From JAVBKU01 sp031553875 (GTDB lineage Bacteria; Bacteroidota; Bacteroidia; Bacteroidales; Rikenellaceae), in the NCBI GenBank assembly GCA_031553875.1, contig JAVBKU010000003.1, positions 75,868 through 139,867 on the forward strand: a stretch of DNA of 64,000 bases, given 5' to 3'. Positions within the stretch are counted from its first letter, which is position 1. Every line of letters starts with the position of its first letter. Both the position numbers and the translations under genes were made by a program. Below are positions 42,057-51,489 of this stretch, piece by piece. The notes beneath the pieces are model-generated. The model was not told where the DNA came from and did no database searches. It saw only the letters and a program-made list of their open reading frames with translations.

Positions 42057-44168
42057 TTAAGAAATTAAGCTGAAATCTATGTTTTTATCTCTGTTGTATC
42101 TGGCGCCGAGCTCCTGCAGCGACCGTATGTCCTCGGGCGAGAGCTTGAGACCTCCTCCGAATACCTCTTCCGCCGCTTCGCGGGCCAGGGTAAGTATCTG
42201 TGAGTCTTTGCCGATGTTGGCTATCTTCAAATCAAATGCTATGCCACTTTGCTGTGTGCCTGTAATATCGCCGGGCCCGCGGAGCTTGAGATCGAGCTCG
42301 GCCAGTTCGAATCCGTCATTGGTTTCGGTCATGGCGCGGAGCCTCTTGCGCGATTCGTTGGAGAGCTTGTCGCCGCTCATGAGTATGCAGTACGATTGCT
42401 CCGCGCCGCGCCCAACGCGCCCCCGCAGCTGGTGGAGCTGAGAGAGGCCGAAACGCTCGGCGCTCTCGATTATCATCACCGAGGCGTTGGGCACGTCCAC
42501 GCCCACCTCTATTACAGAGGTGGCCACCATAATATGTGCCTTGCCCTCCTTGAACAGATCCATGCCGAAGGCCTTGTCCTGCGCCTTCATCTTGCCGTGA
42601 ACGATCGAGGTGACATACTCGGGCGGGGGGAACTCGCGGGCTATGTTCTCGTAGCCAGATTCGAGATTCATGTAGTCCATTTTCTCCGACTCGCGTATCA
42701 TGGGGTACACGACGTATACCTGCCGCCCCTTGCGTATTTCCTCGCGGATAAATCCGAATACCCTCAGGCGGTGCGACTCACGGTAATGGGCCGTCTTGAT
42801 AGGCTTGCGCCCGGGGGGGAGTTGGTCGATCACCGACACGTCGAGGTCGCCGTAGAGGGTCATGGCGAGGGTGCGGGGAATAGGCGTCGCGGTCATCACC
42901 AGCACGTGGGGAGTGACATGGTTCTTCGTCCATAGCTTAGCCCTCTGCTCCACCCCGAAGCGGTGCTGCTCGTCGATCACCACGAAACCTAAATTACCAA
43001 ACACGACCCGCTCCTCGATAAGTGCGTGTGTGCCTATAAGTATATCTATCCCGCCCGCGGCCAGGGCTTCGAGGATCGTGTCGCGCTCCTTTTTGCGCGT
43101 CGATCCCTTGAGCAGGGCCACGTTCAATCCCAGCCCCTCGGCCATACGGCTGACTGAGGCGTGGTGCTGTGTGGCGAGTATCTCGGTGGGAGCCATCATG
43201 CAACTCTGGAATCCGTTGTCTTTTGCTATGAGCATTGACATCAGGGCTACGAGGGTCTTGCCGCTGCCCACGTCGCCCTGCAGGAGGCGGTTCATCTGGT
43301 GACCTGTGTTCATGTCGGCGCGTATCTCCTTGATTACCCTTTTCTGTGCGTCGGTCAGGGGGAAAGGTAGTTTTTCGTGGTAGAAGCGATTGAACGCCTC
43401 TCCCACGGTGGCGAAGCGAAAGCCGTCGACCCTGCTCACGCGGCCCTGCCTCTGCTCGACCACTCCTAATTGTATACCGAACAGTTCCTCGAACTTGAGC
43501 CTCAGCTCAGCCTGCTTGAGCGCGGCTGCGCTTTCCGGGAAGTGGATGTCGTGGAGCGCCGTGCGCAGGGGCACGAGCGAGTATTTGCGTGTGATGGCTT
43601 CGGGGAGGGTCTCCTCGATCTTGTCGCCGATACTTTGCCAGAGGGCGGAGATTAGTCCGTAGATGACCTTGGACGTTATATGGCCGGATGTAAGCTTCTC
43701 GGTGGTACTATATACGCCCTGCACGCTGTGCTGGGGACGGTTTTGCGCCGAGAGTACGGATTCTATTTCGGGATGGACGATATTAAGCACGCCGTTGAAG
43801 AACGAGGGCTTGCCGAAGATTATATACTCGCGGCCCGCCTCGAGCTGTTTCTCGATCCAGTTCGCGCCCTTGAACCACACCAGTTCCACCATGCCGCTGC
43901 TATCGCTGGCCGTGGCCGCGAAACGTTTCTTGGGGCCCTTGCCGATGTGTTGCATGCCGGTGATGCGGCAGCGGAGCTGGATGTAGGCGGCCGAATCGTC
44001 CTTAATTTCGGCGATGCGGAATATGCGGCTGCGGTCGATATACCTGAAGGGGAAGTGATAGAGCAGGTCGCCAAAGGTGCTGACACCAAGCTCCTTTTGC
44101 AACAGGGCGGCGCGGCGCTCGCCGACCCCCTGCAGGAACTTTATATCGTTGTCGAAAAATTTATTCAT
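42057..44168 (-). CDS. recG: ATP-dependent DNA helicase RecG
   Basis: 703 residues. N-terminal wedge/OB domain (about 60-170), then SF2 helicase motifs: Walker A GDVGSGKTLVA, DEQHRFG (motif II), TATPIPRTL (III), and QLRGRVGRG (VI), with the RecG-specific C-terminal hook FDLKIANIGKDSQIL. Reverses stalled forks and processes branched DNA. Divergent from the TIM-barrel gene. Confidence 0.96.
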   Translation of the reverse strand: MNKFFDNDIKFLQGVGERRAALLQKELGVSTFGDLLYHFPFRYIDRSRIFRIAEIKDDSAAYIQLRCRITGMQHIGKGPKKRFAATASDSSGMVELVWFKGANWIEKQLEAGREYIIFGKPSFFNGVLNIVHPEIESVLSAQNRPQHSVQGVYSTTEKLTSGHITSKVIYGLISALWQSIGDKIEETLPEAITRKYSLVPLRTALHDIHFPESAAALKQAELRLKFEELFGIQLGVVEQRQGRVSRVDGFRFATVGEAFNRFYHEKLPFPLTDAQKRVIKEIRADMNTGHQMNRLLQGDVGSGKTLVALMSMLIAKDNGFQSCMMAPTEILATQHHASVSRMAEGLGLNVALLKGSTRKKERDTILEALAAGGIDILIGTHALIEERVVFGNLGFVVIDEQHRFGVEQRAKLWTKNHVTPHVLVMTATPIPRTLAMTLYGDLDVSVIDQLPPGRKPIKTAHYRESHRLRVFGFIREEIRKGRQVYVVYPMIRESEKMDYMNLESGYENIAREFPPPEYVTSIVHGKMKAQDKAFGMDLFKEGKAHIMVATSVIEVGVDVPNASVMIIESAERFGLSQLHQLRGRVGRGAEQSYCILMSGDKLSNESRKRLRAMTETNDGFELAELDLKLRGPGDITGTQQSGIAFDLKIANIGKDSQILTLAREAAEEVFGGGLKLSPEDIRSLQELGARYNRDKNIDFSLIS

Positions 44169-44260
44169 GCCCCTTAGCGTGATAACACCCGAACAAACAG
44201 CCTTTAAACGGGCGACGGAATATCTTGCCCGCGCCTCCCGTTACGGGAGTTTATGCGGTA

Positions 44261-44294
44261 AATGTAATGATTTTCCGCTGAATTTTATTACATT
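44261..44294. promoter_or_regulatory. Interrupted palindrome in the recG / TIM-barrel spacer
   Basis: AATGTAAT (44261-44268) and ATTACATT (44287-44294), perfectly inverted with 18 bp between. Could be an operator for the divergent pair; nothing supports a particular regulator. No clear TAnnTTTG element in this 190 bp spacer. Confidence 0.3.
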
Positions 44295-44358
44295 CGCCTG
44301 AGCGGGTGCGGTATATAGAGCGAGTTTGAATAAAAGTCACTAAAAACATAATACAAAT

Positions 44359-45222
44359 ATGAAAAGATTTGGAATTAAAAGCGCGATGCTCACATTGTTA
44401 TGCGCTATGATAGTCTCCGCGGCTTCGGCGGGAGAGCCGAAGAACCTGGTGGGCGCCTGCCTCGGCCCCGACAAGTGGGAAATGGCAAAGGCGGCGGGGT
44501 GCGACTTTATCGAGGGGTCGGTGCCTAAGGTGCTTATGCCGGAAAATAGCGACGCCGAATTCGCGGCCGCCCTGGCCGGATACAAGGCCAGCGGAGCTAA
44601 AATATACGCCCTGAATGGATTCCTGATTCCGGATATAAAAGTTACAGGGCCTAATGCCGACCATAAACGTGCCTTGAAGTGGGCCGAGACGGCATTTAGC
44701 AGGGCTAAGCAGATGGGCATTAAGGTCATAGTTTTCGGCAGTGGCAGGAGCCGTGGGATAGAGGGCAATTTCCCGTATGACAAGGCCATGGAACAATTCA
44801 AGAGCCTGCTTGCACAGATGGGGCCCATTGCCAAGAAATACGATGTTGTCGTGGCTGTGGAATCGCTTAACAGTAAGGAAGTTAACTTTCTGTGCAAGTT
44901 CTCCGAGGCTACGGCGCTGGTCAAGGCTGTGAACCATCCCAATATCAAGCTTGTGTGCGATATATATCATATTATGATGGAGAACGAGGGTCCCGAAGTG
45001 ATCCTGGCCGCCAGGGGGTGGATCGCCCACTGCCATGTGGCTGAGAACACTTCTCGCGCCGCCCCCGGCATCGATCCTTTGCGCGATGGCGAGCAATTGC
45101 CCTACTACCGCAATCTGCAAAAAATAGACTACAATGGTATGGTGTCGATAGAGTGCAGGTGGACGGATGTGGCCACGGAGCTGCCCATGGGTATAACTTA
45201 TCTGAAGAAGCAGTTTCAGTAG
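44359..45222 (+). CDS. Secreted sugar phosphate isomerase/epimerase-like TIM-barrel protein
   Basis: 287 residues. Signal peptide 1-24 (MKRFGIKSAMLTLLCAMIVSAASA), then an AP-endonuclease-2/xylose-isomerase-like barrel: acidic and His ligands in VAVESLN, LVCDIYHIMME, IAHCHVAEN and MVSIECRW form the expected metal site. Exported members of this superfamily are common in gut Bacteroidota near carbohydrate genes; no such genes are adjacent here. Activity unknown. Confidence 0.78.
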   Translation: MKRFGIKSAMLTLLCAMIVSAASAGEPKNLVGACLGPDKWEMAKAAGCDFIEGSVPKVLMPENSDAEFAAALAGYKASGAKIYALNGFLIPDIKVTGPNADHKRALKWAETAFSRAKQMGIKVIVFGSGRSRGIEGNFPYDKAMEQFKSLLAQMGPIAKKYDVVVAVESLNSKEVNFLCKFSEATALVKAVNHPNIKLVCDIYHIMMENEGPEVILAARGWIAHCHVAENTSRAAPGIDPLRDGEQLPYYRNLQKIDYNGMVSIECRWTDVATELPMGITYLKKQFQ

Positions 45223-45300
45223 GCGTTACGTATACGGCGGGGGATGAATGGTAGCAGCAGACGAACAGGTCTACAATGCTTCCATTACGGATTTGTTTTT

Positions 45301-45365
45301 AGACCCTGCCCCCCTGTGGCGCTATGCGCCATGGGCGCTAGGATCTCAGGCCACAAAATGGCCTG
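45301..45365. repeat. Short GC-rich repeat, family 4, copy A, plus adjacent hairpin
   Basis: AGACCCTGC then CCCCTGTGGCGCTATGCGCC and ATGGGCGC (45301-45338), containing the hairpin TGGCGC-TAT-GCGCCA. A close match lies at 63832-63874. It is followed by a separate hairpin CAGGCCA/TGGCCTG (45347-45365). Located between the convergent TIM-barrel and ispG genes, so it may serve as a transcription end for one of them. Confidence 0.7.
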
Positions 45366-45399
45366 CACATGTTTTTGCGTGAGATACTTATAAATTCAC

Positions 45400-47007
45400 C
45401 TACTTATCCCCTTCTATAAGGGCGAGCAGTTCGTCTATGGCCTCCGATTCGGGGACGTTGCGCTTTACCACCTCGCGGCCCTTGTAGAGGGTGATGCGGC
45501 CGCGGCCCGCGCCCACATAGCCGTAGTCGGCGTCGGCCATCTCGCCGGGACCGTTGACGATGCATCCCATCACGCCGATTTTTACCCCCACCAGGTGTGA
45601 CGTGCGGCGCTTTATCTCCTCGAGCGAGCGCTGTATGTCGTAGAGCGTGCGGCCGCATCCGGGGCAGGCGATATATTCGGGCTGCGATATGCGTACCCGC
45701 GCGGCTTGCAGTATTGAGAGCGACATGGCGTCGATCATTTCGGGGGTTATCTTTCCGCAAGGGCCACATCCCGCCGGCGTGTTCTCTATCCATATCCCGT
45801 CGCCGTAACCGTCGATAAACAGCATTCCCATATCGGCCGAAGAGGCTACCGTGAGCCGCTCTAAATCGCTCTCGGAGTAGGTGCGTTTTATTATCACGGG
45901 ATTGAGCAGGCCCCCCCTGTCGAGACGGGTGAAAAAGGCCCTCTGCTCGGCTGTGCCGTTGGCGTTGGAGGTGGTGAGTATAAGTATTTTGCCTGCGGGT
46001 ATGTCAGTATTTGAAGCTGAAACTTCCACGCACGCGGCCCTTTGGCGGGGCGTCATCTCGCTCCAGAGTACAGGGGCTTTACCGCCTCCTATGCCCTCGA
46101 TCTCGTCGGATATCCTGCGCCGGTATTCGTAGGGGCTGTAAAATCTTTCCGCCGCTTCGGCTATCGGAGTGTGGCCCGAGATACGTTCGTAGTGTTCAAT
46201 CAGCATTTTCCCCACGGGGATCTCGGCTTCGGGGTCTTCGGTAAGCGACACGCGGATAGTGTCGCCGATGCCGTCGACCATCAACGCACCGATGCCCACG
46301 GCCGATTTGACCCTTGCTTCCATGCCGCTGCCCGCCTCGGTCACGCCAAGGTGCAGGGGATAACGCATGCCACACTCTTCCATCTCCTTGCACAGGAGCC
46401 TGTAGGCCCCGATCATCACCCTCACGTTGCTCGACTTCATCGATACGACCACCTGGTCGAACGCCTCCTCGCGGCACACTTCGAGATATTCCATTGCCGA
46501 GGCCACCATTCCCTCGATGGTGTCGCCGTAACGCTCCATGATCGAAGGGGAGAGGGAGCCGTGGTTGACCCCTATGCGCAGGGCGGTACTCCTGCGGCGG
46601 CATATGTCTATGAGCTTGCGGAAGTTCGAAAATGAGGGGTCGGTGTCGAAATTACCGGGGTTGATCCTCACTTTCTCCACCTTTTCGGCGGCGATGAACG
46701 CGGCCTCGGGAGTGAAGTGTATGTCGGCCACCAGCGGTACGCCGCATCCTGCCGCTCTTACGGCGCTGTGTATGGCCCCGAGGTTCTCGGCTTGAGGCTT
46801 ACCCTGGGCCGTTAGGCGCACGAGCTCCCCTCCGGCCTGAGATATGCGCACCACCTGCGCCGCAGAGTCCCCGGTGTCGAGGGTGTCGGTATTGGTCATC
46901 GACTGCACCCTTACGGGGTTGCCGCCACCGATACCCACGCCGCCCACATCTACGGTGAGGGTGTCCCTTCTATGGTACGAGGTCAGAGATCTACAGAAGC
47001 CGGTCAT
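45400..47007 (-). CDS. ispG: (E)-4-hydroxy-3-methylbut-2-enyl-diphosphate synthase
   Basis: 535 residues. N-terminal TIM barrel (VQSMTNTDTLD..., RINPGNF, RIGVNHGSLS) and C-terminal 4Fe-4S domain with CPGCGR and GVMGCIVNGPGEMADADYGYVG supplying Cys and Glu ligands. It is longer than the E. coli enzyme (372) because of a middle insertion domain (about 270-400), the form known from Bacteroidota, Chlamydia and plants. Penultimate step of the MEP isoprenoid route. Confidence 0.95.
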   Translation of the reverse strand: MTGFCRSLTSYHRRDTLTVDVGGVGIGGGNPVRVQSMTNTDTLDTGDSAAQVVRISQAGGELVRLTAQGKPQAENLGAIHSAVRAAGCGVPLVADIHFTPEAAFIAAEKVEKVRINPGNFDTDPSFSNFRKLIDICRRRSTALRIGVNHGSLSPSIMERYGDTIEGMVASAMEYLEVCREEAFDQVVVSMKSSNVRVMIGAYRLLCKEMEECGMRYPLHLGVTEAGSGMEARVKSAVGIGALMVDGIGDTIRVSLTEDPEAEIPVGKMLIEHYERISGHTPIAEAAERFYSPYEYRRRISDEIEGIGGGKAPVLWSEMTPRQRAACVEVSASNTDIPAGKILILTTSNANGTAEQRAFFTRLDRGGLLNPVIIKRTYSESDLERLTVASSADMGMLFIDGYGDGIWIENTPAGCGPCGKITPEMIDAMSLSILQAARVRISQPEYIACPGCGRTLYDIQRSLEEIKRRTSHLVGVKIGVMGCIVNGPGEMADADYGYVGAGRGRITLYKGREVVKRNVPESEAIDELLALIEGDK

Positions 47008-47018
47008 AATATAGAATC

Positions 47019-47055
47019 AAAAAGCACGTCCCCCAAATAGATTCAGGGGACGTGC
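47019..47055 (-). terminator. Terminator of mltF, inside the ispG leader
   Basis: Perfect 10 bp stem GCACGTCCCC/GGGGACGTGC (47024-47033, 47046-47055), followed on the minus strand by TTTTTGATTC. 45 bp after the mltF stop and ending 17 bp before the ispG start. Confidence 0.75.
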
Positions 47056-47087
47056 AAATATATACATAAATGTGTAATTGTACGCAA
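47055..47087 (-). promoter_or_regulatory. ispG promoter
   Basis: Minus-strand TATATTTG (47055-47062) with TTG (47085-47087) 22 bp upstream. The -7 element abuts the outer arm of the mltF terminator, so the ispG leader would contain that hairpin. Confidence 0.55.
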
Positions 47088-47099
47088 CTCTCACGGCGA

Positions 47100-48452
47100 T
47101 TACCTCGCCACGGCGTTACAGTAGGTGCGGTACTTGCTGATCACGTTATCCACGAAGGCGAGGGTCTCGCGGCCGCGGATCTTGCCGCACTTCACCACTT
47201 CGTCGTTCGCATACTCGGGACTCGACTTCTGGCAAAGGTAGAACGACACGTCCTCCCATGAATTGGGGTTGGAGCCATACTTCTCAGCCAGCCTGCGGGC
47301 GTCCATCACGTGGCCGATACCTGCGTTGTAGCAGGCCAGCACGATGCTGTAACGGTCTGTGTCGCTCGTTCCCTTGGGGAACTTGAGCGAGCTCTGTATC
47401 TTGTCCAGTATCTTGATACCCATCATCACGTTGTGCTCGGGGGTCATCAGGTCGACGTTGCCGTCGCCCATTCTGCGGGCAACCTCCGGCATGACCTGCA
47501 TCAAGCCCTGCGCTCCTGCGCGGGATGTGATCCTGGCGTTGAAGCGCGATTCGTTGTAGGCTATGGCGGAGATGAACCTCCAGTCGTGGCCCGACTCTTC
47601 GCTCACGCGCTTGATTATCTTGTCATAAACGGAGATACCCCCGATGCGCGACCATTCACCCCTCACGTACTGCCTCACGATGCCCTTATCGAAGTACATG
47701 TAGTTGAGCATGGCGTATTCCTTGCTGCCACGGTACTTAGTGAGCCAGTCCCTGAAGTCGTCCTCAAGGGCGTAGTCGCCCTCTCTGACCACGATGCTCA
47801 GACCCACCTGCTCGTCGAACGAGAGCACCTGCTCCACGCCACGCGTCATGGCACAACCGAGCTGAGATTCGCTCATCTCGCAGATGGCGAAATCGTAGTC
47901 GCCCGCACCCAGGGCCTCGATAAGTTCGAAACTGTTGCGCGAAGAGATGTAGATGTCAGTGGAGTTGAGGGAGTCGAGCAGCTTATGGTAGGTCTGCGTA
48001 CCCTTGAATGATGAAGAGATCAGCAGGCTTGCCCCGTCCAGCACCTGGATGACATCGGCTCCGGCAGCCTTGCGTTTCGCTCCCTTCTTGGAGAGCAGCA
48101 CGTAGGATGTGTTACACACGGGCACTGATTGCCCGCCCCTGATCTGGTCGGTGTGGGAGTCGAGGGTGGCCACCATGTCCACCTCCCCGCCGCGTATCAT
48201 CCTTGAACAGGCGCGCGGGTCGGACTCGCCGACTATCTTTAATTCGACGCCGAGGTTGTCGGCGTAGGCCTTCAGTATGTCATACTGGTAGCCGAAGTTT
48301 TCTCCTCCGAGGACGAAGTAGCCGGGCATCTCGATGTCCATGGCTACGACAAGTTCCCCTTTTTCTGTTACTGATGTGGTTTGTTTCTGTGTACAGGCGG
48401 CGAAAAGCATGGCTGTCGCCGCTAAAGTTACATAGATAAAACGGTTGAACAT
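47100..48452 (-). CDS. mltF: MltF-like membrane-bound lytic transglycosylase
   Basis: 450 residues. Lipoprotein signal MFNRFIYVTLAATAMLFAAC (Cys20). Domain 1 (about 32-260) is an SBP_bac_3 solute-binding fold (GELVVAMDIEMPGYF, GGEVDMVATL). Domain 2 (about 285-440) is an SLT lysozyme-like domain with catalytic Glu in YNESRFNARITSRAGAQGLM and ACYNAGIGHV. Cleaves peptidoglycan glycan strands forming anhydromuramoyl ends; the first domain regulates activity in E. coli MltF. 38 bp after the porin gene. Confidence 0.9.
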   Translation of the reverse strand: MFNRFIYVTLAATAMLFAACTQKQTTSVTEKGELVVAMDIEMPGYFVLGGENFGYQYDILKAYADNLGVELKIVGESDPRACSRMIRGGEVDMVATLDSHTDQIRGGQSVPVCNTSYVLLSKKGAKRKAAGADVIQVLDGASLLISSSFKGTQTYHKLLDSLNSTDIYISSRNSFELIEALGAGDYDFAICEMSESQLGCAMTRGVEQVLSFDEQVGLSIVVREGDYALEDDFRDWLTKYRGSKEYAMLNYMYFDKGIVRQYVRGEWSRIGGISVYDKIIKRVSEESGHDWRFISAIAYNESRFNARITSRAGAQGLMQVMPEVARRMGDGNVDLMTPEHNVMMGIKILDKIQSSLKFPKGTSDTDRYSIVLACYNAGIGHVMDARRLAEKYGSNPNSWEDVSFYLCQKSSPEYANDEVVKCGKIRGRETLAFVDNVISKYRTYCNAVAR

Positions 48453-48490
48453 AAAAGTTTGCTTTCAGGACCGTCGCTGTTGGCTGCAAT

Positions 48491-50572
48491 TTAGTCGTAG
48501 AATCCCCAGGAGAAACCGAATTTGAGCATCCTCTTGTTGAGAGGATAGTGCAGTACGGTGAAGTAATCACGACTGCCGAACAAATCTTCATTCCAATGTT
48601 GTAGCTTTACCAGTATCCTCATCCTCTTCCACTTGGCCGTCACGAAAGCGTCTAACACGGGGTAGTTCCCCAGTTGCTTCTCCCGTTGGTTGTAGAACTT
48701 CGATATTGCGGGATTGTAGCCGAAGGCGTAGTAGCTGGTATTATACCTGCCGTCCAAGCCGATCTGCATCCTCAATACGTTTCTTACAACATTAAATTCG
48801 ACAAAGTAGGAGAGGTATGCCGACACAAGCGGTACCGGTACAACCTCCTGGACCGAACTCCATTGCAGCAGGGCCCTGTTATTCAAATGGACAATACCCA
48901 TGGTAAAGTCCTTGCGAAGATACACTCCCGACAAGCTTACCGTTCCGCCATATTGCGCCGGTACGCCCTCTGCGTTATAATAGATCTTGTTTGTCATAAC
49001 GCTTTGGCTGCCCGAGAGCTCAAGACCCCAGTGGGGGACTGTGAGAGACACGGACAGTCGGGTTTCATTCTCCTTGGAAAAGGAGTTATTCCACACATAG
49101 TGGTTAGAGAAATAATGCTCGCTCCAGTAGTCGGGCGTCCGGTTGTCGAACGAAAAACTACCTTTGAGAGACATGGGTCGTCCTTTGGAATAGGCGCTTA
49201 ACATGAGGTTTCCCTCGATTGCCATATCCTGCTCCTTGTATCCAAACGGGTTGTAAGTGATTTTAGCATCCCATCTCAGATATTTTTTCAACCTGCCTTC
49301 TACGGAGCCATAGATGCAGTAGCTTGTTTTATTGTCCCCGTCGTTGTTGCCGGAGAGGTATTGGTCGGGCGAAAATTGATAGTAATGGTGGTTGTCCATC
49401 CCAACGCCGGCGTTGACGACACCAACCACGGAGTTTCTGTCCCAGGGCTGCAGCTGGATGAATACCCTGTTGGACAACAGCCCCTCGAAAATGGAGTCGT
49501 AGGTCTGTGTGGGGTTGATATACCAGTTCTCGTAGTAGTCGGGGGTGGCCATTCCCGCTTTGGTGTCCGTGTAGTTCTTGAAAAAGCGGTGATACTGCAC
49601 CGAATGACCAAGGTATATACTCGACTGGTCAGCTATCGAGAAGTCCTCCTCGGTAAGCTTTCGCAGCGGGAAACCGTACGACTGCACGAGGAAGTATGAG
49701 TTGTTTTTCATCACGTTGCGGGCGTCGGTCAGGTTCACCGGGATATTCTGAGGTATGTCGTATACCGTGTCGGTGATATCCGAGTCACGCACCAGACCGC
49801 CGTTCTCGCGCATATTGGCGCAGTTGTATATGTAGCCCGCGTGGATGCTGTATTTCTTGCCTGTGTGGGAGAAGGCCACCGAGAGGTTCTTTTCCCTGGC
49901 TTTCTGGTCGGCGTAGTATCCCTTCGTGCCGCGGCTTTTGTAGTCGACGTTGAAACCGGTCGAGGGCGATATGTTCTGCGCGTGGGAGCCGTAGAAGCCT
50001 TCCTCCTCATTCTGTTTCTTGCCCGATATGAAGTAGGAGAGGCGGGTGAGCGGACGCTTCACGTTGTAGAAATCGGCCGTTTCGGGGGTCACGATATAGG
50101 CGTCGATGCTCTCAGCGAACGAAAAATTGCGATAGTGAGGGCGCAGGAACGCGTTCAGGGGGACGGACGCACCGCCGAGGTTACCCAGGTAGGCTGAGCC
50201 CACGTCGTTGCGCATGAAGGGATAGTCGACCTGGAAACGGTTGTTGAGCGTGGTGTCGATCTCCTTGAGCTGTACGTCGTTCTGGTCGAAGTTGACGTTC
50301 CACTTGAAGTTGGGGAGGTTACGCGTCGAATCGTCGAAGAAGTACGACTCCAGGGGCTTGCGGATCTTGGGCGCTTTCTTGGTGGTGTCGGATTTGGTCT
50401 TTCCTTCCTCTTCTTCTCCGTCACCTGCGGCAGCCCGCTGTTGTTCGAGCAGTTTTTGGCGCTGTGCGGCCATCTGTTTGGCGCTCTGTCCGGAGGCGGC
50501 GTTCCACCCGCCGGCGAAGAGTACTACGCAGGCGATAAAAAGCCACACATATCCGGAAGTCCTTAATGCCAT
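48491..50572 (-). CDS. Putative outer-membrane porin (Porin_10-like)
   Basis: 693 residues. Signal peptide (about 1-29, ending ASGQS), a charged linker rich in E, K, Q (31-75), then a long beta-rich region of alternating hydrophobic residues with many aromatic girdle positions, ending in FGFSWGFYD as outer-membrane barrels do. Matches the Bacteroidota putative-porin family PF14121 by layout and by the N-terminal LESYFFDDSTRNLPNFKWN. Transported solute unknown. Likely cotranscribed with mltF. Confidence 0.8.
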   Translation of the reverse strand: MALRTSGYVWLFIACVVLFAGGWNAASGQSAKQMAAQRQKLLEQQRAAAGDGEEEEGKTKSDTTKKAPKIRKPLESYFFDDSTRNLPNFKWNVNFDQNDVQLKEIDTTLNNRFQVDYPFMRNDVGSAYLGNLGGASVPLNAFLRPHYRNFSFAESIDAYIVTPETADFYNVKRPLTRLSYFISGKKQNEEEGFYGSHAQNISPSTGFNVDYKSRGTKGYYADQKAREKNLSVAFSHTGKKYSIHAGYIYNCANMRENGGLVRDSDITDTVYDIPQNIPVNLTDARNVMKNNSYFLVQSYGFPLRKLTEEDFSIADQSSIYLGHSVQYHRFFKNYTDTKAGMATPDYYENWYINPTQTYDSIFEGLLSNRVFIQLQPWDRNSVVGVVNAGVGMDNHHYYQFSPDQYLSGNNDGDNKTSYCIYGSVEGRLKKYLRWDAKITYNPFGYKEQDMAIEGNLMLSAYSKGRPMSLKGSFSFDNRTPDYWSEHYFSNHYVWNNSFSKENETRLSVSLTVPHWGLELSGSQSVMTNKIYYNAEGVPAQYGGTVSLSGVYLRKDFTMGIVHLNNRALLQWSSVQEVVPVPLVSAYLSYFVEFNVVRNVLRMQIGLDGRYNTSYYAFGYNPAISKFYNQREKQLGNYPVLDAFVTAKWKRMRILVKLQHWNEDLFGSRDYFTVLHYPLNKRMLKFGFSWGFYD

Positions 50573-50696
50573 CAGCTCGTTTTATCGGTTCGGGGCGCAG
50601 CCCTGTGAGGGGCCTGCATCCTAAATCGCCGCAAAGATAATCAAAAAATCGGAATTAGGTTCTCCTTTATTTGCAACTAATTGATAATCAGCTAAT

Positions 50697-51380
50697 TTAT
50701 TTTACACACACCAGCTTACTTACAACAGACACAAGCAGATAGGCCAAAATAATGAGAGGAATGGCCGCGACGCCCATGAATGCTAAGCCTACGATGGAAC
50801 AGATAAGGAATATATAGCGCAGTTTATTGCCCTTGAAAGAGTAGTCGGTGAACTTGAGCGCGAACATGGGGATATTGCTCACCAGGAAGTACGACAATAT
50901 CACCGCTGTGACCAATACATATCCGGGAGCTATGGTGTATACTCCGGCTTCCATAAGGTATCCGATCGAGGCGCAGAATAGTGCCGCGGCGGGGGTGGGC
51001 ATGCCTATGAAGCCGTAGTGTTGACGGTCGTCGATATTGAATTTGGCCAGCCTGAGGGCGGAGAATGCAGCCAGAACAAAGGCTATAAAGGCATAATATC
51101 CAATGCCTCCGGCCATGTTGTACATTGAAAAGAGAATAGCCGAGGGGGCTACGCCGAAGCTCACCATGTCGGCCAGGGAGTCGAGCTGTACGCCCAGGGG
51201 TGAGTATTGTTTAAGCAGTCGGGCAAAAAAACCGTCTAAGAAATCGAATATGGCGGCCGCGATTATAAGCCAGAAAGCCGTTTGTAAGCTGAACCCCAGG
51301 GCGAACACAATGGCGGCACATCCGCACAACAGGTTGAACAGGGTGATTATGTTGGGGACGGTAAACAGTTTTATCTTCAT
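50697..51380 (-). CDS. pssA: CDP-diacylglycerol-serine O-phosphatidyltransferase
   Basis: 227 residues, about seven membrane helices. The CDP-alcohol phosphotransferase motif is complete: D46, D49-G50, A53-R54, G63, D67, D71. Makes phosphatidylserine, the precursor of phosphatidylethanolamine. Short PssA of the Gram-positive/Bacteroidota membrane type rather than the E. coli phospholipase-D-like type. Divergent from manC. Confidence 0.9.
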   Translation of the reverse strand: MKIKLFTVPNIITLFNLLCGCAAIVFALGFSLQTAFWLIIAAAIFDFLDGFFARLLKQYSPLGVQLDSLADMVSFGVAPSAILFSMYNMAGGIGYYAFIAFVLAAFSALRLAKFNIDDRQHYGFIGMPTPAAALFCASIGYLMEAGVYTIAPGYVLVTAVILSYFLVSNIPMFALKFTDYSFKGNKLRYIFLICSIVGLAFMGVAAIPLIILAYLLVSVVSKLVCVK

Positions 51381-51403
51381 AATCCAAACGTATTTGTTTA
51401 CCG

Positions 51404-51411
51404 CAAATGTA
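51404..51411 (-). promoter_or_regulatory. -7 element of pssA
   Basis: Minus-strand TACATTTG, matching TAnnTTTG, 24 bp before the pssA start; no -33 TTTG found at the usual distance. Confidence 0.5.
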
Positions 51412-51440
51412 ATAAATCAATTTTAAGAAACGGTTTAATA

Positions 51441-51471
51441 TTGGCCGATTGGGAAAAAAACACTATCATTG
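51441..51471 (+). promoter_or_regulatory. Candidate manC promoter
   Basis: TTG (51441-51443), 20 bp, TATCATTG (51464-51471; one mismatch to TAnnTTTG), giving a leader of about 13 nt. Confidence 0.35.
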
Positions 51472-51489
51472 TTGTATTAACCTTTCACT

